Assembly: GCF_040450955.1 (NCBI RefSeq)
Contig: NZ_CP144373.1
Coordinates: 972,486-1,036,485, forward strand
Direction: 5' to 3'
Source: Thermodesulfovibrio sp. 3907-1M
GTDB taxonomy: Bacteria; Nitrospirota; Thermodesulfovibrionia; Thermodesulfovibrionales; Thermodesulfovibrionaceae
DNA: 64,000 nt
Under the pieces are notes generated by a model. That model was not told the DNA's origin. It saw only the letters and a list, made by a program, of their open reading frames with translations, and ran no database searches. Position numbers and translations under genes: made by a program. This document shows positions 19,247 through 28,348 of the stretch, in pieces (position 1 is the stretch's first letter; every line of letters begins with the position of its first letter).

Positions 19247-21344
19247 GAGCTTAGTGGTGAAAGGAAAAAGTTTATTAAAAAATATGGTTATTCTTTCAAT
19301 TCTTTCCTTTCTTATTTCCTCCTTCATTTTTCTGTTAGACATCTTGAAACCCTTTGAATTTAAAGTTTATGATTTACTTTCAAACTACTTAACCCCTTCT
19401 AAAAAATCTGACAGTATTTGCCTTATTTATGTGGATCAATTAAGCATTGATGAACTAAGCAAACAAAAAATAACATGGCCCTGGCCAAGACAGATTTATG
19501 CTCCTGTTATTGAGTATCTTTCAGAGGCTGATGCTGTTTTCCTTGATATACTTTTTACTGAGAACTCCTCTTATGGTGTTGAAGATGACAAAATTCTTGC
19601 ACAGGCAATCAGGAAAGCAGGTAATGTTTATCTGCCTGTTGTTTTATCAAAAGAAAAAAGAAATTTTGATGAAAAATATGTGAAGAAAATAGCCTATCAA
19701 GATCTGATACCATTAAAAAATGAATACAACTCTGTAATCTTTCCGATAGAAGAGTTCAAAAACTCTGCTAAGGGGTTTGGAAATGTAAGCATTCTTCCTG
19801 ATGAAGACGGAATTTACAGGAGAATGCCTCTATTTTTTAAGGTTAAAGACTATGTAATTCCTGGTTTTGTGATGAGTTACTTTATTCAAAAAAGTAGCAT
19901 TTCTGTTAAAAATAAAGAGATTTCAATAGACAATATGGTTATTCCTCTGAATGATGGAAATTTAGTTTTAAAGTTTTCAAGCGATAAAAAACCTTTTTAT
20001 GTTTTCTCATTTGTAGAGCTTCTTAATGCATCAGTCTCAGAAAATCAAAACTCAAAAATTAAAAAGGATTTTTTTAAAGGAAAGACCGTTTTTATTGGGC
20101 TTACAGCTGCAGGGCTTTTTGATCTCAAGCCTACACCTCTGTCTTCAAAAACACCCGGTGTATTTATTCATGCCACAGCTTTTGAAAATCTGGTTAATAA
20201 GGATTTTATTAAAATCATTCCCAGATTTTATATTTTTGTTCTGATTTTTTTTATATCCCTGATAATTCCCTATGCTTTCATGAAACAGCATTCCATGAAA
20301 ATAAATCTTACAGTTTTTTTATGTGTAGCAGTATTTTTATTTTCAGTTAGCATAATTTTATTCAGATTTTCCTTATATCTACAGCTTTTACCATCCTTTG
20401 TATGCCTCTTGTCAAGCTCAATAATCACGCTTTTTTATAGCTATGCTACAGAGGGAAGAGAAAAAAGCTTTATAAAAAAAACTTTTACCCAGTACATGGA
20501 TAAAAAAATTGTTAATTATTTGCTTGAACATCCTGAAACCATAATACCAGGTGGACAGAAAAAAACTGTTACTGTATTTTTTGCAGACATAGCAGGCTTT
20601 ACTTCTATATCAGAAAGACTATCACCAGAAGACACAGCAATGATGCTTCATAAAGTGCTTAATTCATTAACCTCAGTGGTTATTAAACATGGAGGAGTGG
20701 TGGACAAATATATTGGCGATTGTATTATGGCTTTCTGGGGAGCACCTTTAAAAACCGAGTTAGATGAGATTAATGCCTGCAGAGCTGCTTTAGAGTGCAT
20801 TGAATCTCTCCGTGAGCTAAATAAAGAGTTTTCAGAAAAAAGTTTCCCACAAATTAAAATCAGAATAGGAATCCATACAGGAGATGCAATCGTAGGTAAT
20901 ATAGGTAGTGATAGACTTTTTAACTATACTGTAGTTGGAGACACAGTAAACATAGCATCAAGACTTGAGGGAGTAAACAAGTTTTTTAAAACAAATATTG
21001 TAATCAGTGAGGAGACATACTTAAAAACATCAGATATTTTTCTTGCAAGGCAACTTGGAGTGATAACAGTTAAAGGAAGGGCTAAACCGATAGGCATATT
21101 TGAAATTTTAGGCGAAAGAAGAAATTCAAGCCCTGAAAAAATACTACTTGTTGAAAACTATAATACCGGATATTTACTTTTCAGACAACAAAGATGGGAT
21201 GAAGCAAAGGAAGTTTTTCTTTCTCTTGTAAAAGATTTTCCTGAAGATTTTCCATCAAGGTTTTATTTAAACAGAATAGAAGAAATTGCCGATGCTCAAC
21301 AGTTGACAAAAGATTGGTTTATTATTAAAATTGAAGAAAAATGA
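19245..21344 (+). CDS. CHASE2-domain class III adenylate/guanylate cyclase
   Basis: A ~699-residue membrane-bound cyclase. One N-terminal membrane segment is followed by an extracytoplasmic CHASE2 sensor domain (about residues 45-330, SICLIYVDQLSIDEL...WPRQIYAPVIEYL), three closely spaced membrane helices, and a catalytic domain (from about residue 440: TVFFADIAGFTSI, VDKYIGDCIMAFWGAP, YTVVGDTVNIASRLE) retaining both metal-binding Asp residues. The start is uncertain: TTG 19245 lies in the atpE terminator, and GTG 19254 or 19257 are alternatives. It leads a run with an SH3 protein and an M48 protease. Confidence 0.9.
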   Translation: MSLVVKGKSLLKNMVILSILSFLISSFIFLLDILKPFEFKVYDLLSNYLTPSKKSDSICLIYVDQLSIDELSKQKITWPWPRQIYAPVIEYLSEADAVFLDILFTENSSYGVEDDKILAQAIRKAGNVYLPVVLSKEKRNFDEKYVKKIAYQDLIPLKNEYNSVIFPIEEFKNSAKGFGNVSILPDEDGIYRRMPLFFKVKDYVIPGFVMSYFIQKSSISVKNKEISIDNMVIPLNDGNLVLKFSSDKKPFYVFSFVELLNASVSENQNSKIKKDFFKGKTVFIGLTAAGLFDLKPTPLSSKTPGVFIHATAFENLVNKDFIKIIPRFYIFVLIFFISLIIPYAFMKQHSMKINLTVFLCVAVFLFSVSIILFRFSLYLQLLPSFVCLLSSSIITLFYSYATEGREKSFIKKTFTQYMDKKIVNYLLEHPETIIPGGQKKTVTVFFADIAGFTSISERLSPEDTAMMLHKVLNSLTSVVIKHGGVVDKYIGDCIMAFWGAPLKTELDEINACRAALECIESLRELNKEFSEKSFPQIKIRIGIHTGDAIVGNIGSDRLFNYTVVGDTVNIASRLEGVNKFFKTNIVISEETYLKTSDIFLARQLGVITVKGRAKPIGIFEILGERRNSSPEKILLVENYNTGYLLFRQQRWDEAKEVFLSLVKDFPEDFPSRFYLNRIEEIADAQQLTKDWFIIKIEEK

Positions 21345-21808
21345 AGTCAAGAATAGTATTCAATGTGGCTGCTTTATTCTTTCTGTTTACTACCCTGTCA
21401 TGGGCTGAAACAATTACTGTTATCACAAAGGAAAATGCAATAAGGGAGTCTCCAAAATTTTTTGCACCTGTAAAAGCCTATGTAAGATATGGAGATATAC
21501 TCAATGTAATCGGGAGACAAAAGGACTGGTACAGGGTTAAGTTTAAAAATATATCAGGATACATACATAAAACCGCAGTTGAAAAAAGAACTGTTACGAG
21601 TTATGAAACTTATACTACTTCCACAACTCCTTCAGAGGGCGAGATAACTCTTGCTGGAAAAGGCTTTAATCCTCAGGTTGAAAGGCAATACAGAAGCAAT
21701 CATCCGAAGATGCCCTATGACCTTGTTGATAGAATTGAAAAATACAGCATTCCTGAAAGGGAAATAATATCTTTCATAAAAAACGGAGGACTCTCAGAAC
21801 CACAATGA
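21341..21808 (+). CDS. Secreted bacterial SH3-domain protein
   Basis: A 155-residue exported protein. The signal peptide (cleavage near TLSWA-E) is followed by one bacterial SH3 domain (about residues 24-82: ITVITKENAIRESP, VRYGDILNVIGRQKDWYRVK, SGYIHKTAV) that may bind peptidoglycan, then an uncharacterised tail (LAGKGFNPQVERQYR). The stop overlaps the M48 peptidase start, and the start overlaps the cyclase stop, so the three genes are co-translated. Exact function unknown. Confidence 0.82.
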   Translation: MKSRIVFNVAALFFLFTTLSWAETITVITKENAIRESPKFFAPVKAYVRYGDILNVIGRQKDWYRVKFKNISGYIHKTAVEKRTVTSYETYTTSTTPSEGEITLAGKGFNPQVERQYRSNHPKMPYDLVDRIEKYSIPEREIISFIKNGGLSEPQ

Positions 21809-22659
21809 AGAAGTTTATCATTGTATTAGTTTTACTGTTTTGCCTGTGTTCATGTCAGAATGTTGATATAAATAAAGTTCTGGATATGACATTTACCACT
21901 ATTCAGGCAACTGAAAAAGCAGCAAGACCCATATCTGATGAAGAAGAATACTATGTGGGAAGAGCTGTTGCAGCAAGACTTTTACAGTCCTATCCCCTTT
22001 ATGAGAATCTGGAACTAACGAGATATATAAATTTAATCGGCAAGACAATCGCCTTGCATTCTGAAAAGCCTTTTACATATGGAGGTTATCACTTTGCAGT
22101 ATTAAACAGTAACGAAATAAATGCTTTTGCCTGCCCAGGAGGCATAATATTGATTACAGAAGGAATGATTAAGCTTGCACAGAATGAAGATGAGCTTGCT
22201 GCAATACTTGCACATGAAATTGCCCATATAAATCATCGTGATGGAATAAACTCAATTAAACAGGCAAGATGGACAGAGGCACTCACAATTATTGGCACAA
22301 AAGCAGCAAGACAGTTTGGTTCTGAAGAACTGGTAAGGCTTGTAAATATCTTTGAAGGCTCAGTGGACGATATAGTTAAAACTCTTGTTGTAAATGGTTA
22401 TAGCAGAACACAGGAGTATTCAGCAGATGAAGCTGCTTTGCTATATCTTTCAAAAGCAGGATATGATCCTCATGCATTAATGAATGTTCTTGAGAGATTG
22501 AAACAATACACTACCGCCTATGGAACAGGGATTTTCAAAACACATCCGCAACCTGATGATAGAATAAATAATCTCAAAGATAAACTTACTTCAGTGAGTG
22601 TAGATTTAAATCTCTTTAAGAAAAGAACACAGAGATTCAGATCTTTTGTAAAAAACTGA
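21805..22659 (+). CDS. M48 family metallopeptidase lipoprotein
   Basis: A 284-residue periplasmic zinc protease. The N-terminus has a lipobox-like end (LLFCLCSC, probable lipoprotein). The active site ILAHEIAHINHRDG has HExxH, and the third ligand Glu is expected in YSRTQEYSADEAALLYL. Similar E. coli proteins (LoiP, BepA, YcaL) take part in outer-membrane protein quality control. Length fits the short M48B/C group without TPRs. Third gene of the cyclase-SH3-protease run. Confidence 0.9.
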   Translation: MKKFIIVLVLLFCLCSCQNVDINKVLDMTFTTIQATEKAARPISDEEEYYVGRAVAARLLQSYPLYENLELTRYINLIGKTIALHSEKPFTYGGYHFAVLNSNEINAFACPGGIILITEGMIKLAQNEDELAAILAHEIAHINHRDGINSIKQARWTEALTIIGTKAARQFGSEELVRLVNIFEGSVDDIVKTLVVNGYSRTQEYSADEAALLYLSKAGYDPHALMNVLERLKQYTTAYGTGIFKTHPQPDDRINNLKDKLTSVSVDLNLFKKRTQRFRSFVKN

Positions 22660-22668
22660 AATTGTAAA

Positions 22669-23343
22669 TTAGTTATATGGTGGAAGGCTTATTATTTTTG
22701 AATTTTCTCCATGATTGAGAATTTCTACCATAGCAGTCAAAGACTTTAAATGAAAAATATCAAATGCTTCAGGATTTTTTAATTCGCCTGTATTGAACGC
22801 TGACAGGAAAATCAATGACTTGTATATTTTTTTTGAAGTTTTCATAGAAACAGGATTCACCAGGGTTTGTTCAAAAAATCTTTCACTTATCTTTTTAACT
22901 CTCTTGTTAATGCTCATTATTTGAAGCCAGTAAAATCTGTCAACTATTCTATCTGCTTTTATTTCAAAAATAATATGTTGAAAGGAATTCAATTCTCTGA
23001 TCTCATCGTGAAGCACTGCATCTGCTGCTAAGTGAGTTAAAAATCCGTAGGCAAAAGATTTTTCTTCAGGTGTCTTTGCCCTGTTTAAAAGCATAAAACC
23101 TGTTTTCCACGAATGGGGATTTTTTTCCTGAGGCAGATATTTTTTGCCAATTACTGTGTCAGGAATAATGTTGCCATAAATAAAATAATCTTTATAAAGT
23201 TTTATAATTGTTAAAACCTCTGCAGTCACCAATCCTGAAAGAGAAAGTATCTGCCCTGAAAGATAAGTATGAGTAAGCGGTCCCCATGCATAGGAAGGCT
23301 CAGGTAAAAATATAAAAATAATAATTAAAAAAAGCCATCTCAT
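22669..23343 (-). CDS. Zinc-dependent phospholipase C-like exported protein
   Basis: A 224-residue protein with a signal peptide ending EPSYA-W. The first mature residues WGPLTHTYLSGQIL, with a Trp at the mature N-terminus and a His soon after, match the zinc phospholipase C/S1-P1 nuclease fold; later ligands are plausible in NPHSWKTGFMLL and FLTHLAADAVLHDEI. Its substrate is not known and it may not be a phospholipase. The start overlaps the pth stop by 4 bp. Confidence 0.78.
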   Translation of the reverse strand: MRWLFLIIIFIFLPEPSYAWGPLTHTYLSGQILSLSGLVTAEVLTIIKLYKDYFIYGNIIPDTVIGKKYLPQEKNPHSWKTGFMLLNRAKTPEEKSFAYGFLTHLAADAVLHDEIRELNSFQHIIFEIKADRIVDRFYWLQIMSINKRVKKISERFFEQTLVNPVSMKTSKKIYKSLIFLSAFNTGELKNPEAFDIFHLKSLTAMVEILNHGENSKIISLPPYN

Positions 23344-23909
23344 CTGTCAGCCTGATGGTAAATATTCATTGCTTTATTAACACCTTCAGTAATTATAGCA
23401 ATAATTGAGTCTGCTGCTAAAGCAATTCTCTCCTTTAGTATTGCCGTTTCTTCTTTTTTAAAAGGACTCAGAACATAATCCGATGTATCCTGATCAGGGT
23501 CTTTACTTATTCCCAGTTTTACTCTAATAAAATCTTTTGTTCCAATGTTTTCAATGATTGATTGCACTCCTCTATGTCCTCCTGACGAACCATTCCTTTT
23601 TATTTTTATTTTGCCTAAGGGTAGATCAACATCATCATGGACAACAATCAGGGAAGAAGGAAGAGACTGTAAAACTTTTTCATCTACCAGCTTTTTTACA
23701 GCTCTTCCACTTAAATTCATGTAGGTTAGTGGTTTTACAATTGCTATATCTTTATCGTTAATCTTTGTCTCTGCTATTAAGTAATCATTTTTTTCTTTAA
23801 ACTTTACACTAAGCTTTCTGGCAAGTTCATCAACTATCATAAAACCCACATTGTGTCGTGTATTTGCATATTTTCTTCCAGGATTTCCCAGTCCAACAAT
23901 TATAATCAT
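23340..23909 (-). CDS. pth: Peptidyl-tRNA hydrolase
   Basis: A 189-residue Pth that releases tRNA from stalled peptidyl-tRNA. Conserved GLGNPGRKYANTRHNVGFMIVD includes the catalytic His. KPLTYMNLSGRAV, VVHDDVDLPLGKIKIK and SSGGHRGVQSI are all present. It follows rplY by a few bases in the prs-rplY-pth order common in bacteria. Confidence 0.97.
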   Translation of the reverse strand: MIIIVGLGNPGRKYANTRHNVGFMIVDELARKLSVKFKEKNDYLIAETKINDKDIAIVKPLTYMNLSGRAVKKLVDEKVLQSLPSSLIVVHDDVDLPLGKIKIKRNGSSGGHRGVQSIIENIGTKDFIRVKLGISKDPDQDTSDYVLSPFKKEETAILKERIALAADSIIAIITEGVNKAMNIYHQADR

Positions 23910-23914
23910 TCAAT

Positions 23915-24559
23915 TTATTTTTCTTCCTCTTCTTCAGCTTTCTTGCCCTTCTTTATAACTTCAGGTTCAGGTGTTTCTTCTACAGGCGCAGCTGCTTCTA
24001 TTTCTTCCTCTTCTAATGTAATTGTAGCAATAACTTCATCTGGATCTGAAATAACTTTTATTCCCTCTTCAAACTTGATATCTCTAACATGTATTGCATC
24101 CCATACTTTTAAGTTAGAGACATCAACTTCAATATGACCTGGTATCTTCTCAGGAATTGCCTCAATTTCAATTTCTGAAATTCCGTGTTGAAGCACACCT
24201 TTGTCCTGTTTAACTCCTATTGGTTCACCAACAAGAACAACAGGAACAGTAACTCTGATTTTCTCAGTGGCACTTACTTCCAAAAAATCAACATGTAAAA
24301 GTTTTCCACTAACTGGATCAATCTGATAGTCCTGAAGTATTGCCTGTTTTTCTTCTCCATTCAGTTTAAGAGTAACGAATAATTTTTCTCTTGTGGCAAT
24401 GTTCATAAATGGAAGAATCTCTTTTGCCCTTATCTGGACAGGAACAGAATACCCTCCTTTATAAACAACGCAGGGAATTATACCTTTATTCCTTAACTGT
24501 CTTGCTACTCCCTTTCCTGTCCTTTCTCTTTTTTCTGCATTTAGAACAAATCTTTCCAT
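23915..24559 (-). CDS. rplY: 50S ribosomal protein L25 / general stress protein Ctc
   Basis: A 214-residue long-form L25 (Ctc type) that binds 5S rRNA. The L25 domain covers about residues 1-95 (RTGKGVARQLRNKGIIPCVVYKGG, HVDFLEVS), followed by the C-terminal beta domain (VPVVLVGEPIGVKQDKGVLQH, VISDPDEVIATI) and an acidic low-complexity tail. Lies between prs and pth. Confidence 0.94.
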   Translation of the reverse strand: MERFVLNAEKRERTGKGVARQLRNKGIIPCVVYKGGYSVPVQIRAKEILPFMNIATREKLFVTLKLNGEEKQAILQDYQIDPVSGKLLHVDFLEVSATEKIRVTVPVVLVGEPIGVKQDKGVLQHGISEIEIEAIPEKIPGHIEVDVSNLKVWDAIHVRDIKFEEGIKVISDPDEVIATITLEEEEIEAAAPVEETPEPEVIKKGKKAEEEEEK

Positions 24560-24570
24560 ACTATTCCTCC

Positions 24571-25515
24571 TTACACAAATAGTGAACTTATAGAAGTTTC
24601 TTCATGTATTCTTTTTATCGCTTCACCTAAAAGATGAGCAACAGTGAGAACTTTTATTTTTGAGCACTTATCTTTTTTGTCATGAACAGGAATTGTGTCT
24701 GTAACTATAACTTCTTCAAGCACTGAATTATTAAGTCTCTCAATTGCAGCACCTGAAAGCACTGCATGAGTGCATGCAGCAAAGACTCTTTTTGCACCTT
24801 TTTCTTTTAATGCTTCCGCAGCCTGAACCAATGTTCCACCTGTATCAATCATATCATCAATTATTAAAGCATCTTTATCTTTTACATCTCCTATTACATG
24901 CATTACCTTTGAGACATTTGGAGCATCACGCCTTTTGTCTATTATTGCCAGAGGTGCGTTAATCTTTTTAGCAAAGGCTCTTGCTCTTTCTGTTCCACCT
25001 GCATCAGGTGAGACAACAATGATATTGTTTAGAAGATTGTTTTTCTTTAAATAATCAAGGATTACAGGCGTAGCTAAAAGATGATCCACAGGAATATCAA
25101 AAAATCCCTGAATCTGACCAGCGTGTAAATCAATGGATAAAACTCTGCTTGCTCCAGCAACTGTAATAAGGTTTGCAACAAGTTTTGCTGATATGGGAAC
25201 TCTTGGCTGAGCTTTTCTGTCCTGTCTTGCGTAGCCGTAATATGGAATAACCGCTGTAATTCTTCCAGCAGAAGCTCTTTTTAATGCATCAATCATTAAA
25301 AGTAGCTCCATGATGTTGTGATTTACAGGTGTGCAGGTGGACTGAATAACAAAGGCATCAGAACCCCTCACATTTTCCTTGATTTGAACCATTATTTCAC
25401 CATCACTGAAAGTGCTAACAATGGTTTCAGTTAAAGGAATTTGTAAATAATCACTAACCTTTTTAGCAAGTTCAGGATTTGCATTTCCAGTTATTAACTT
25501 AATACCATCAGGCAT
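24571..25515 (-). CDS. prs: Ribose-phosphate pyrophosphokinase
   Basis: A 314-residue PRPP synthase making the activated ribose used for nucleotides, His and Trp. Motifs are [54 protein letters not shown] and the PRPP loop [10 protein letters not shown]. An AAGGAGACGGG ribosome site precedes the ATG. A short hairpin CCCTC-AGAGA-GAGGG lies between it and the upstream tRNA-Gln. Confidence 0.97.
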   Translation of the reverse strand: MPDGIKLITGNANPELAKKVSDYLQIPLTETIVSTFSDGEIMVQIKENVRGSDAFVIQSTCTPVNHNIMELLLMIDALKRASAGRITAVIPYYGYARQDRKAQPRVPISAKLVANLITVAGASRVLSIDLHAGQIQGFFDIPVDHLLATPVILDYLKKNNLLNNIIVVSPDAGGTERARAFAKKINAPLAIIDKRRDAPNVSKVMHVIGDVKDKDALIIDDMIDTGGTLVQAAEALKEKGAKRVFAACTHAVLSGAAIERLNNSVLEEVIVTDTIPVHDKKDKCSKIKVLTVAHLLGEAIKRIHEETSISSLFV

Positions 25516-25561
25516 TCCCGTCTCCTTAAAATAAAATTACCCTCTCTCTGAGGGCTTTTTA

Positions 25562-25633
25562 CTGGGGAGGCAGGATTCGAACCTGCGAATGGCGGATCCA
25601 AAATCCGCTGCCTTGCCGCTTGGCGACTCCCCA
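25562..25633 (-). tRNA. tRNA-Gln (anticodon TTG)
   Basis: A full cloverleaf: acceptor TGGGGAG/CTCCCCA with discriminator G, the anticodon arm GCGGA-TTTTGGA-TCCGC, and the T arm GCAGG-TTCGAAT-CCTGC. No encoded CCA. It begins 4 bp after the ispE stop codon on the same strand, so it is probably processed from the ispE-prs transcript. Confidence 0.95.
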
Positions 25634-25637
25634 AAAG

Positions 25638-26483
25638 TCAACAAAGGGTCTGCACCACTTTACACCAGTATCCTTCAAAACTTTTCAATGCTTTTTTAGC
25701 ATCAGCCTCATTGTTAAACACTCCAAACACTGTAGAGCCGCTTCCGCTCATCAGAGCTTTTTTAGCGCCAGCTTCAATCAATTTTCTTTTAATTTTTTCT
25801 ATCTCAGGATACTTTCCTAAAACAGTATTTTCAAGATCATTCCACAACTGAAAACTATTAATATCGCCACTACAGAGTAGATTATACAACTGCCAAATAT
25901 TATTATTTATTTTTTCGTATTCTGTTGTCAATTGAGTTTCCAGATTTAAAGATTCATAAGCCCACTTTGTAGAAATGCTGAAATCTGGCTTAACCAGTAA
26001 AAGCGTGTAAGATTTTTGAATTTTTAAAGGTTTAACTATATCACCAATTCCTTCCACAATACATACTGGAAGATAAAAGAAAAAAGGAATATCACTGCCA
26101 ATTGAGCTTCCTATCTCATGGAGTGTTTTTATGTCCAGATTGAGCTGCCACAGTTCATTTAAAGCTTTAAGAGTAACAGCTGCGTCAGAACTGCCTCCAC
26201 CAAGACCTGCACCTATCGGGATTTCCTTTTTTAGAATAACATGAACACCTTTTTTTATTTCAGTGTATTCCCGTAATGCCTGAATTGCCTTGTATACAAG
26301 ATTATTTTCCTTTTTTAATGGCAGGTTTGTTTCAATTTCTATTTTTTCCGAAGATTTAAAAATCAGGGTATCATGCAGATCTATGGCATGCATTAATGTA
26401 ATAATGTCATGGTAACCATCCTGCCTTTTTCTTAAAACTGAAAGCGACCAGTTTATTTTAGCAAATGCTTTAAAGGTAAGCAT
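25638..26483 (-). CDS. ispE: 4-diphosphocytidyl-2-C-methyl-D-erythritol kinase
   Basis: A 281-residue GHMP kinase of the MEP isoprenoid pathway. Motifs are KINWSLSVLRKRQDGYHDI at the N-terminus, the ATP loop PIGAGLGGGSSDAAVTL and LMSGSGSTVFGVF near the end. The start directly abuts the stop of the TPR gene upstream, so they are co-transcribed. Terminal-helix length is normal. Confidence 0.95.
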   Translation of the reverse strand: MLTFKAFAKINWSLSVLRKRQDGYHDIITLMHAIDLHDTLIFKSSEKIEIETNLPLKKENNLVYKAIQALREYTEIKKGVHVILKKEIPIGAGLGGGSSDAAVTLKALNELWQLNLDIKTLHEIGSSIGSDIPFFFYLPVCIVEGIGDIVKPLKIQKSYTLLLVKPDFSISTKWAYESLNLETQLTTEYEKINNNIWQLYNLLCSGDINSFQLWNDLENTVLGKYPEIEKIKRKLIEAGAKKALMSGSGSTVFGVFNNEADAKKALKSFEGYWCKVVQTLC

Positions 26484-28141
26484 TATTTAATTAAAAGCTG
26501 AATTTCTTTTATCTTTTTTTCTACTCTTTCTTTTAAACCTTCTTCTTTTTCATTATGTTTTAATGCTTCCTGCCAACTCTGAAGAGCTTCTTTAAAATCT
26601 CCGAGTTCTTTATAAACATCTCCAAGGTGTTCAAGAATTACTGGGTCATCTTTTACATATTTTATTGCTTCAAGAAGATACTTTAAAGCATTTTTATTGT
26701 CTCCAAGTTTGAAGTAAACCCATCCAAGACTGTCAAGATAGTATCCATTGTTGGGTTTCAGTTTTACTGCTTTTTCTATCATTGATAGAGACTCTTTCAG
26801 ATTAATGCCTCTTTCAGCATAGCTGTATCCAAGATAATTAAGAGCTTCGGCATGCTCTGGATTAAAAGAAATAACCTTTTTCATAAATTTTTCTGTTTCC
26901 TCAAATCTACCAAGTTTGTCAAAAACAACCCCTGCAGTAAAGTTCACATCAACATTATCAGGAAATTTACTGAGCGCTTCTTCAATATAATGTCTTGCTT
27001 TTTGATAATCCTTTAAATCCATAGCAGTTTCTGTGGCATAAATATAAATTTCCGGCACATTATCTGCAAACCGAAGAGTTTCATCATAAATATTTAAGGC
27101 TTCTTTAAGATTTTTCTGTTTTAAATAAACTGTAGCAAGATTTAAAAAGGCATTTATCTGCCTTGGATTGATTGAAATAATTCTTTTCAGTATCTTTTCA
27201 GCCTCTGATAGTTTTCCTGTTTCAATGTAAACTAAGGAAAGATAATACATAAGATTCAGATCATCTGGATGTTTTTTCAGGAGATACTCAAGCTCTTCCT
27301 GAGCTTTCTCATACTGTTTTGTCTGCAAGTAAAGAATAGCAAGCTTTTCATGGATCTGCTCTGCCTCTGATTTTTGTTCTTTCAGTGTTTCAAGTTCTTT
27401 TATTGCTTCTCCGTATGATTTCCGGGAAAGATACAGATTTATCAAGCGTTCTCTTGCAAAAAGATTTTCAGGATTAAGTTCTAATGCTTTTTTGAAATAT
27501 TTCTCAGCTTCTTTAAAGTTTCCTGAAATCTCCTCAACTGCTCCTAAATTTGTATATGCAGGCTCATAATCAGGATTAAGCTGAAGAATCGCTCTAAAAG
27601 TCTCCCGGGCTGATTGAAAATCCTTTTTTTCAATATAAATTACTCCAAGAAAGTGTAAAGCCATCGTGTTGTCAGGGTCTTCTTTCAGTATTTTTTTAAA
27701 GGTTTCAATAGCTTTATCGTACTTCTGGGAGATAAGATATAAATTCCCGATTTTTGAAAGCATTTCAATCCTGTTTGGCGATTGACTTAGAATCTTTTCA
27801 TATACTCCAATAGCTTCATTAACTTTTTTTTCCTTTACATAGATGGAAGCAAGAACCTGTAAAGCCTTTGTGTTTTCAGGGTCTTCCTTTAATACTTCAT
27901 TGATGTAGTTTTTTGCTGTTTCCAGTTCGTCAATCTTTAGATATGAATCAGCTAAAAGTACTTTAAGAAGTTTTGATAATGGGTCTTCTTTTAATGCTTC
28001 TTTGTAAAAGTCAATTGCTTTATTTAAGTCTCCGTTTATGCTGGCATAATATCCAGCCATGAAATTAAAATAAACTTCTCCATTTGCTGGGATGGAAATA
28101 AAAAGAAAAAAAATAAAAATTAGAAATAAAACATATCGCAT
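26483..28141 (-). CDS. Exported tetratricopeptide-repeat protein
   Basis: A 552-residue protein with a hydrophobic N-terminal signal (FLIFIFFLFISIPANG) followed by about 14 TPR units filling the rest, with consensus pieces such as GNFKEAEKYFKKALELNPEN. TPR arrays mediate protein-protein contacts; similar proteins serve in outer-membrane, pilus or exopolysaccharide assembly, but no specific role can be read here. A CATAAT box lies 5 bases before the ATG, so the message may be leaderless. It sits just after the smORF terminator. Confidence 0.87.
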   Translation of the reverse strand: MRYVLFLIFIFFLFISIPANGEVYFNFMAGYYASINGDLNKAIDFYKEALKEDPLSKLLKVLLADSYLKIDELETAKNYINEVLKEDPENTKALQVLASIYVKEKKVNEAIGVYEKILSQSPNRIEMLSKIGNLYLISQKYDKAIETFKKILKEDPDNTMALHFLGVIYIEKKDFQSARETFRAILQLNPDYEPAYTNLGAVEEISGNFKEAEKYFKKALELNPENLFARERLINLYLSRKSYGEAIKELETLKEQKSEAEQIHEKLAILYLQTKQYEKAQEELEYLLKKHPDDLNLMYYLSLVYIETGKLSEAEKILKRIISINPRQINAFLNLATVYLKQKNLKEALNIYDETLRFADNVPEIYIYATETAMDLKDYQKARHYIEEALSKFPDNVDVNFTAGVVFDKLGRFEETEKFMKKVISFNPEHAEALNYLGYSYAERGINLKESLSMIEKAVKLKPNNGYYLDSLGWVYFKLGDNKNALKYLLEAIKYVKDDPVILEHLGDVYKELGDFKEALQSWQEALKHNEKEEGLKERVEKKIKEIQLLIK

Positions 28142-28169
28142 AAAATATTATGGCATACTCTGAAGCAAT

Positions 28170-28202
28170 AAAAAAAGGGGGAGACTTTCTCCCCCTTTTT
28201 TT
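28170..28202 (-). terminator. Strong intrinsic terminator after the Cys-rich small ORF
   Basis: GGGGGAGA pairs with TCTCCCCC around a three-base loop and is flanked by an A-run and a T-run of seven on either side, so it can work in both directions. On the minus strand it follows the small ORF stop by a few bases. Confidence 0.9.
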
Positions 28203-28206
28203 AAAC

Positions 28207-28266
28207 TTAGCAGGAACCTTTGCATTTACAGGTAGGCATTGCCTTTCCTGAAACTTTCTTAATCAT
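28207..28266 (-). CDS. 19-residue Cys-rich peptide gene (novel small ORF)
   Basis: A short frame, MIKKVSGKAMPTCKCKGSC, starts 5 bases after a strong GGGAGGTG ribosome site and ends just before a powerful terminator, the outline of a real gene. It has a basic N-half and ends in CKCKGSC with three Cys in seven residues, suggesting metal or cluster binding, disulfide/thioether formation, or a modified peptide. The Shine-Dalgarno site overlaps the last of three tandem hairpins. The gene upstream encodes a DUF2148 ferredoxin-like protein. I do not recognise the peptide family. Confidence 0.68.
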   Translation of the reverse strand: MIKKVSGKAMPTCKCKGSC

Positions 28267-28275
28267 CTTGGCACC

Positions 28276-28334
28276 TCCCTTTCATAGGGATTTTAAACCT
28301 CTTCATGAGGTTTTTTAGAGCTTCATGCTCTAAA
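28276..28334 (-). promoter_or_regulatory. Three tandem hairpins with identical ATGAA loops before the small ORF
   Basis: In transcript order on the minus strand: TTTAGAGC-ATGAA-GCTCTAAA (28334-28314), AAACCTC-ATGAA-GAGGTTT (28313-28295) and TCCCT-ATGAA-AGGGA (28290-28276). Stems differ in sequence but each closes the same five-base loop. The 3' arm of the last hairpin holds the AGGGA of the ribosome-binding site AGGGAGGTG. This looks like a repeated recognition element that could control translation of the 19-residue peptide. Symmetry means DNA binding is also possible. Confidence 0.7.
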
Positions 28335-28348
28335 TTAATTATACCATT

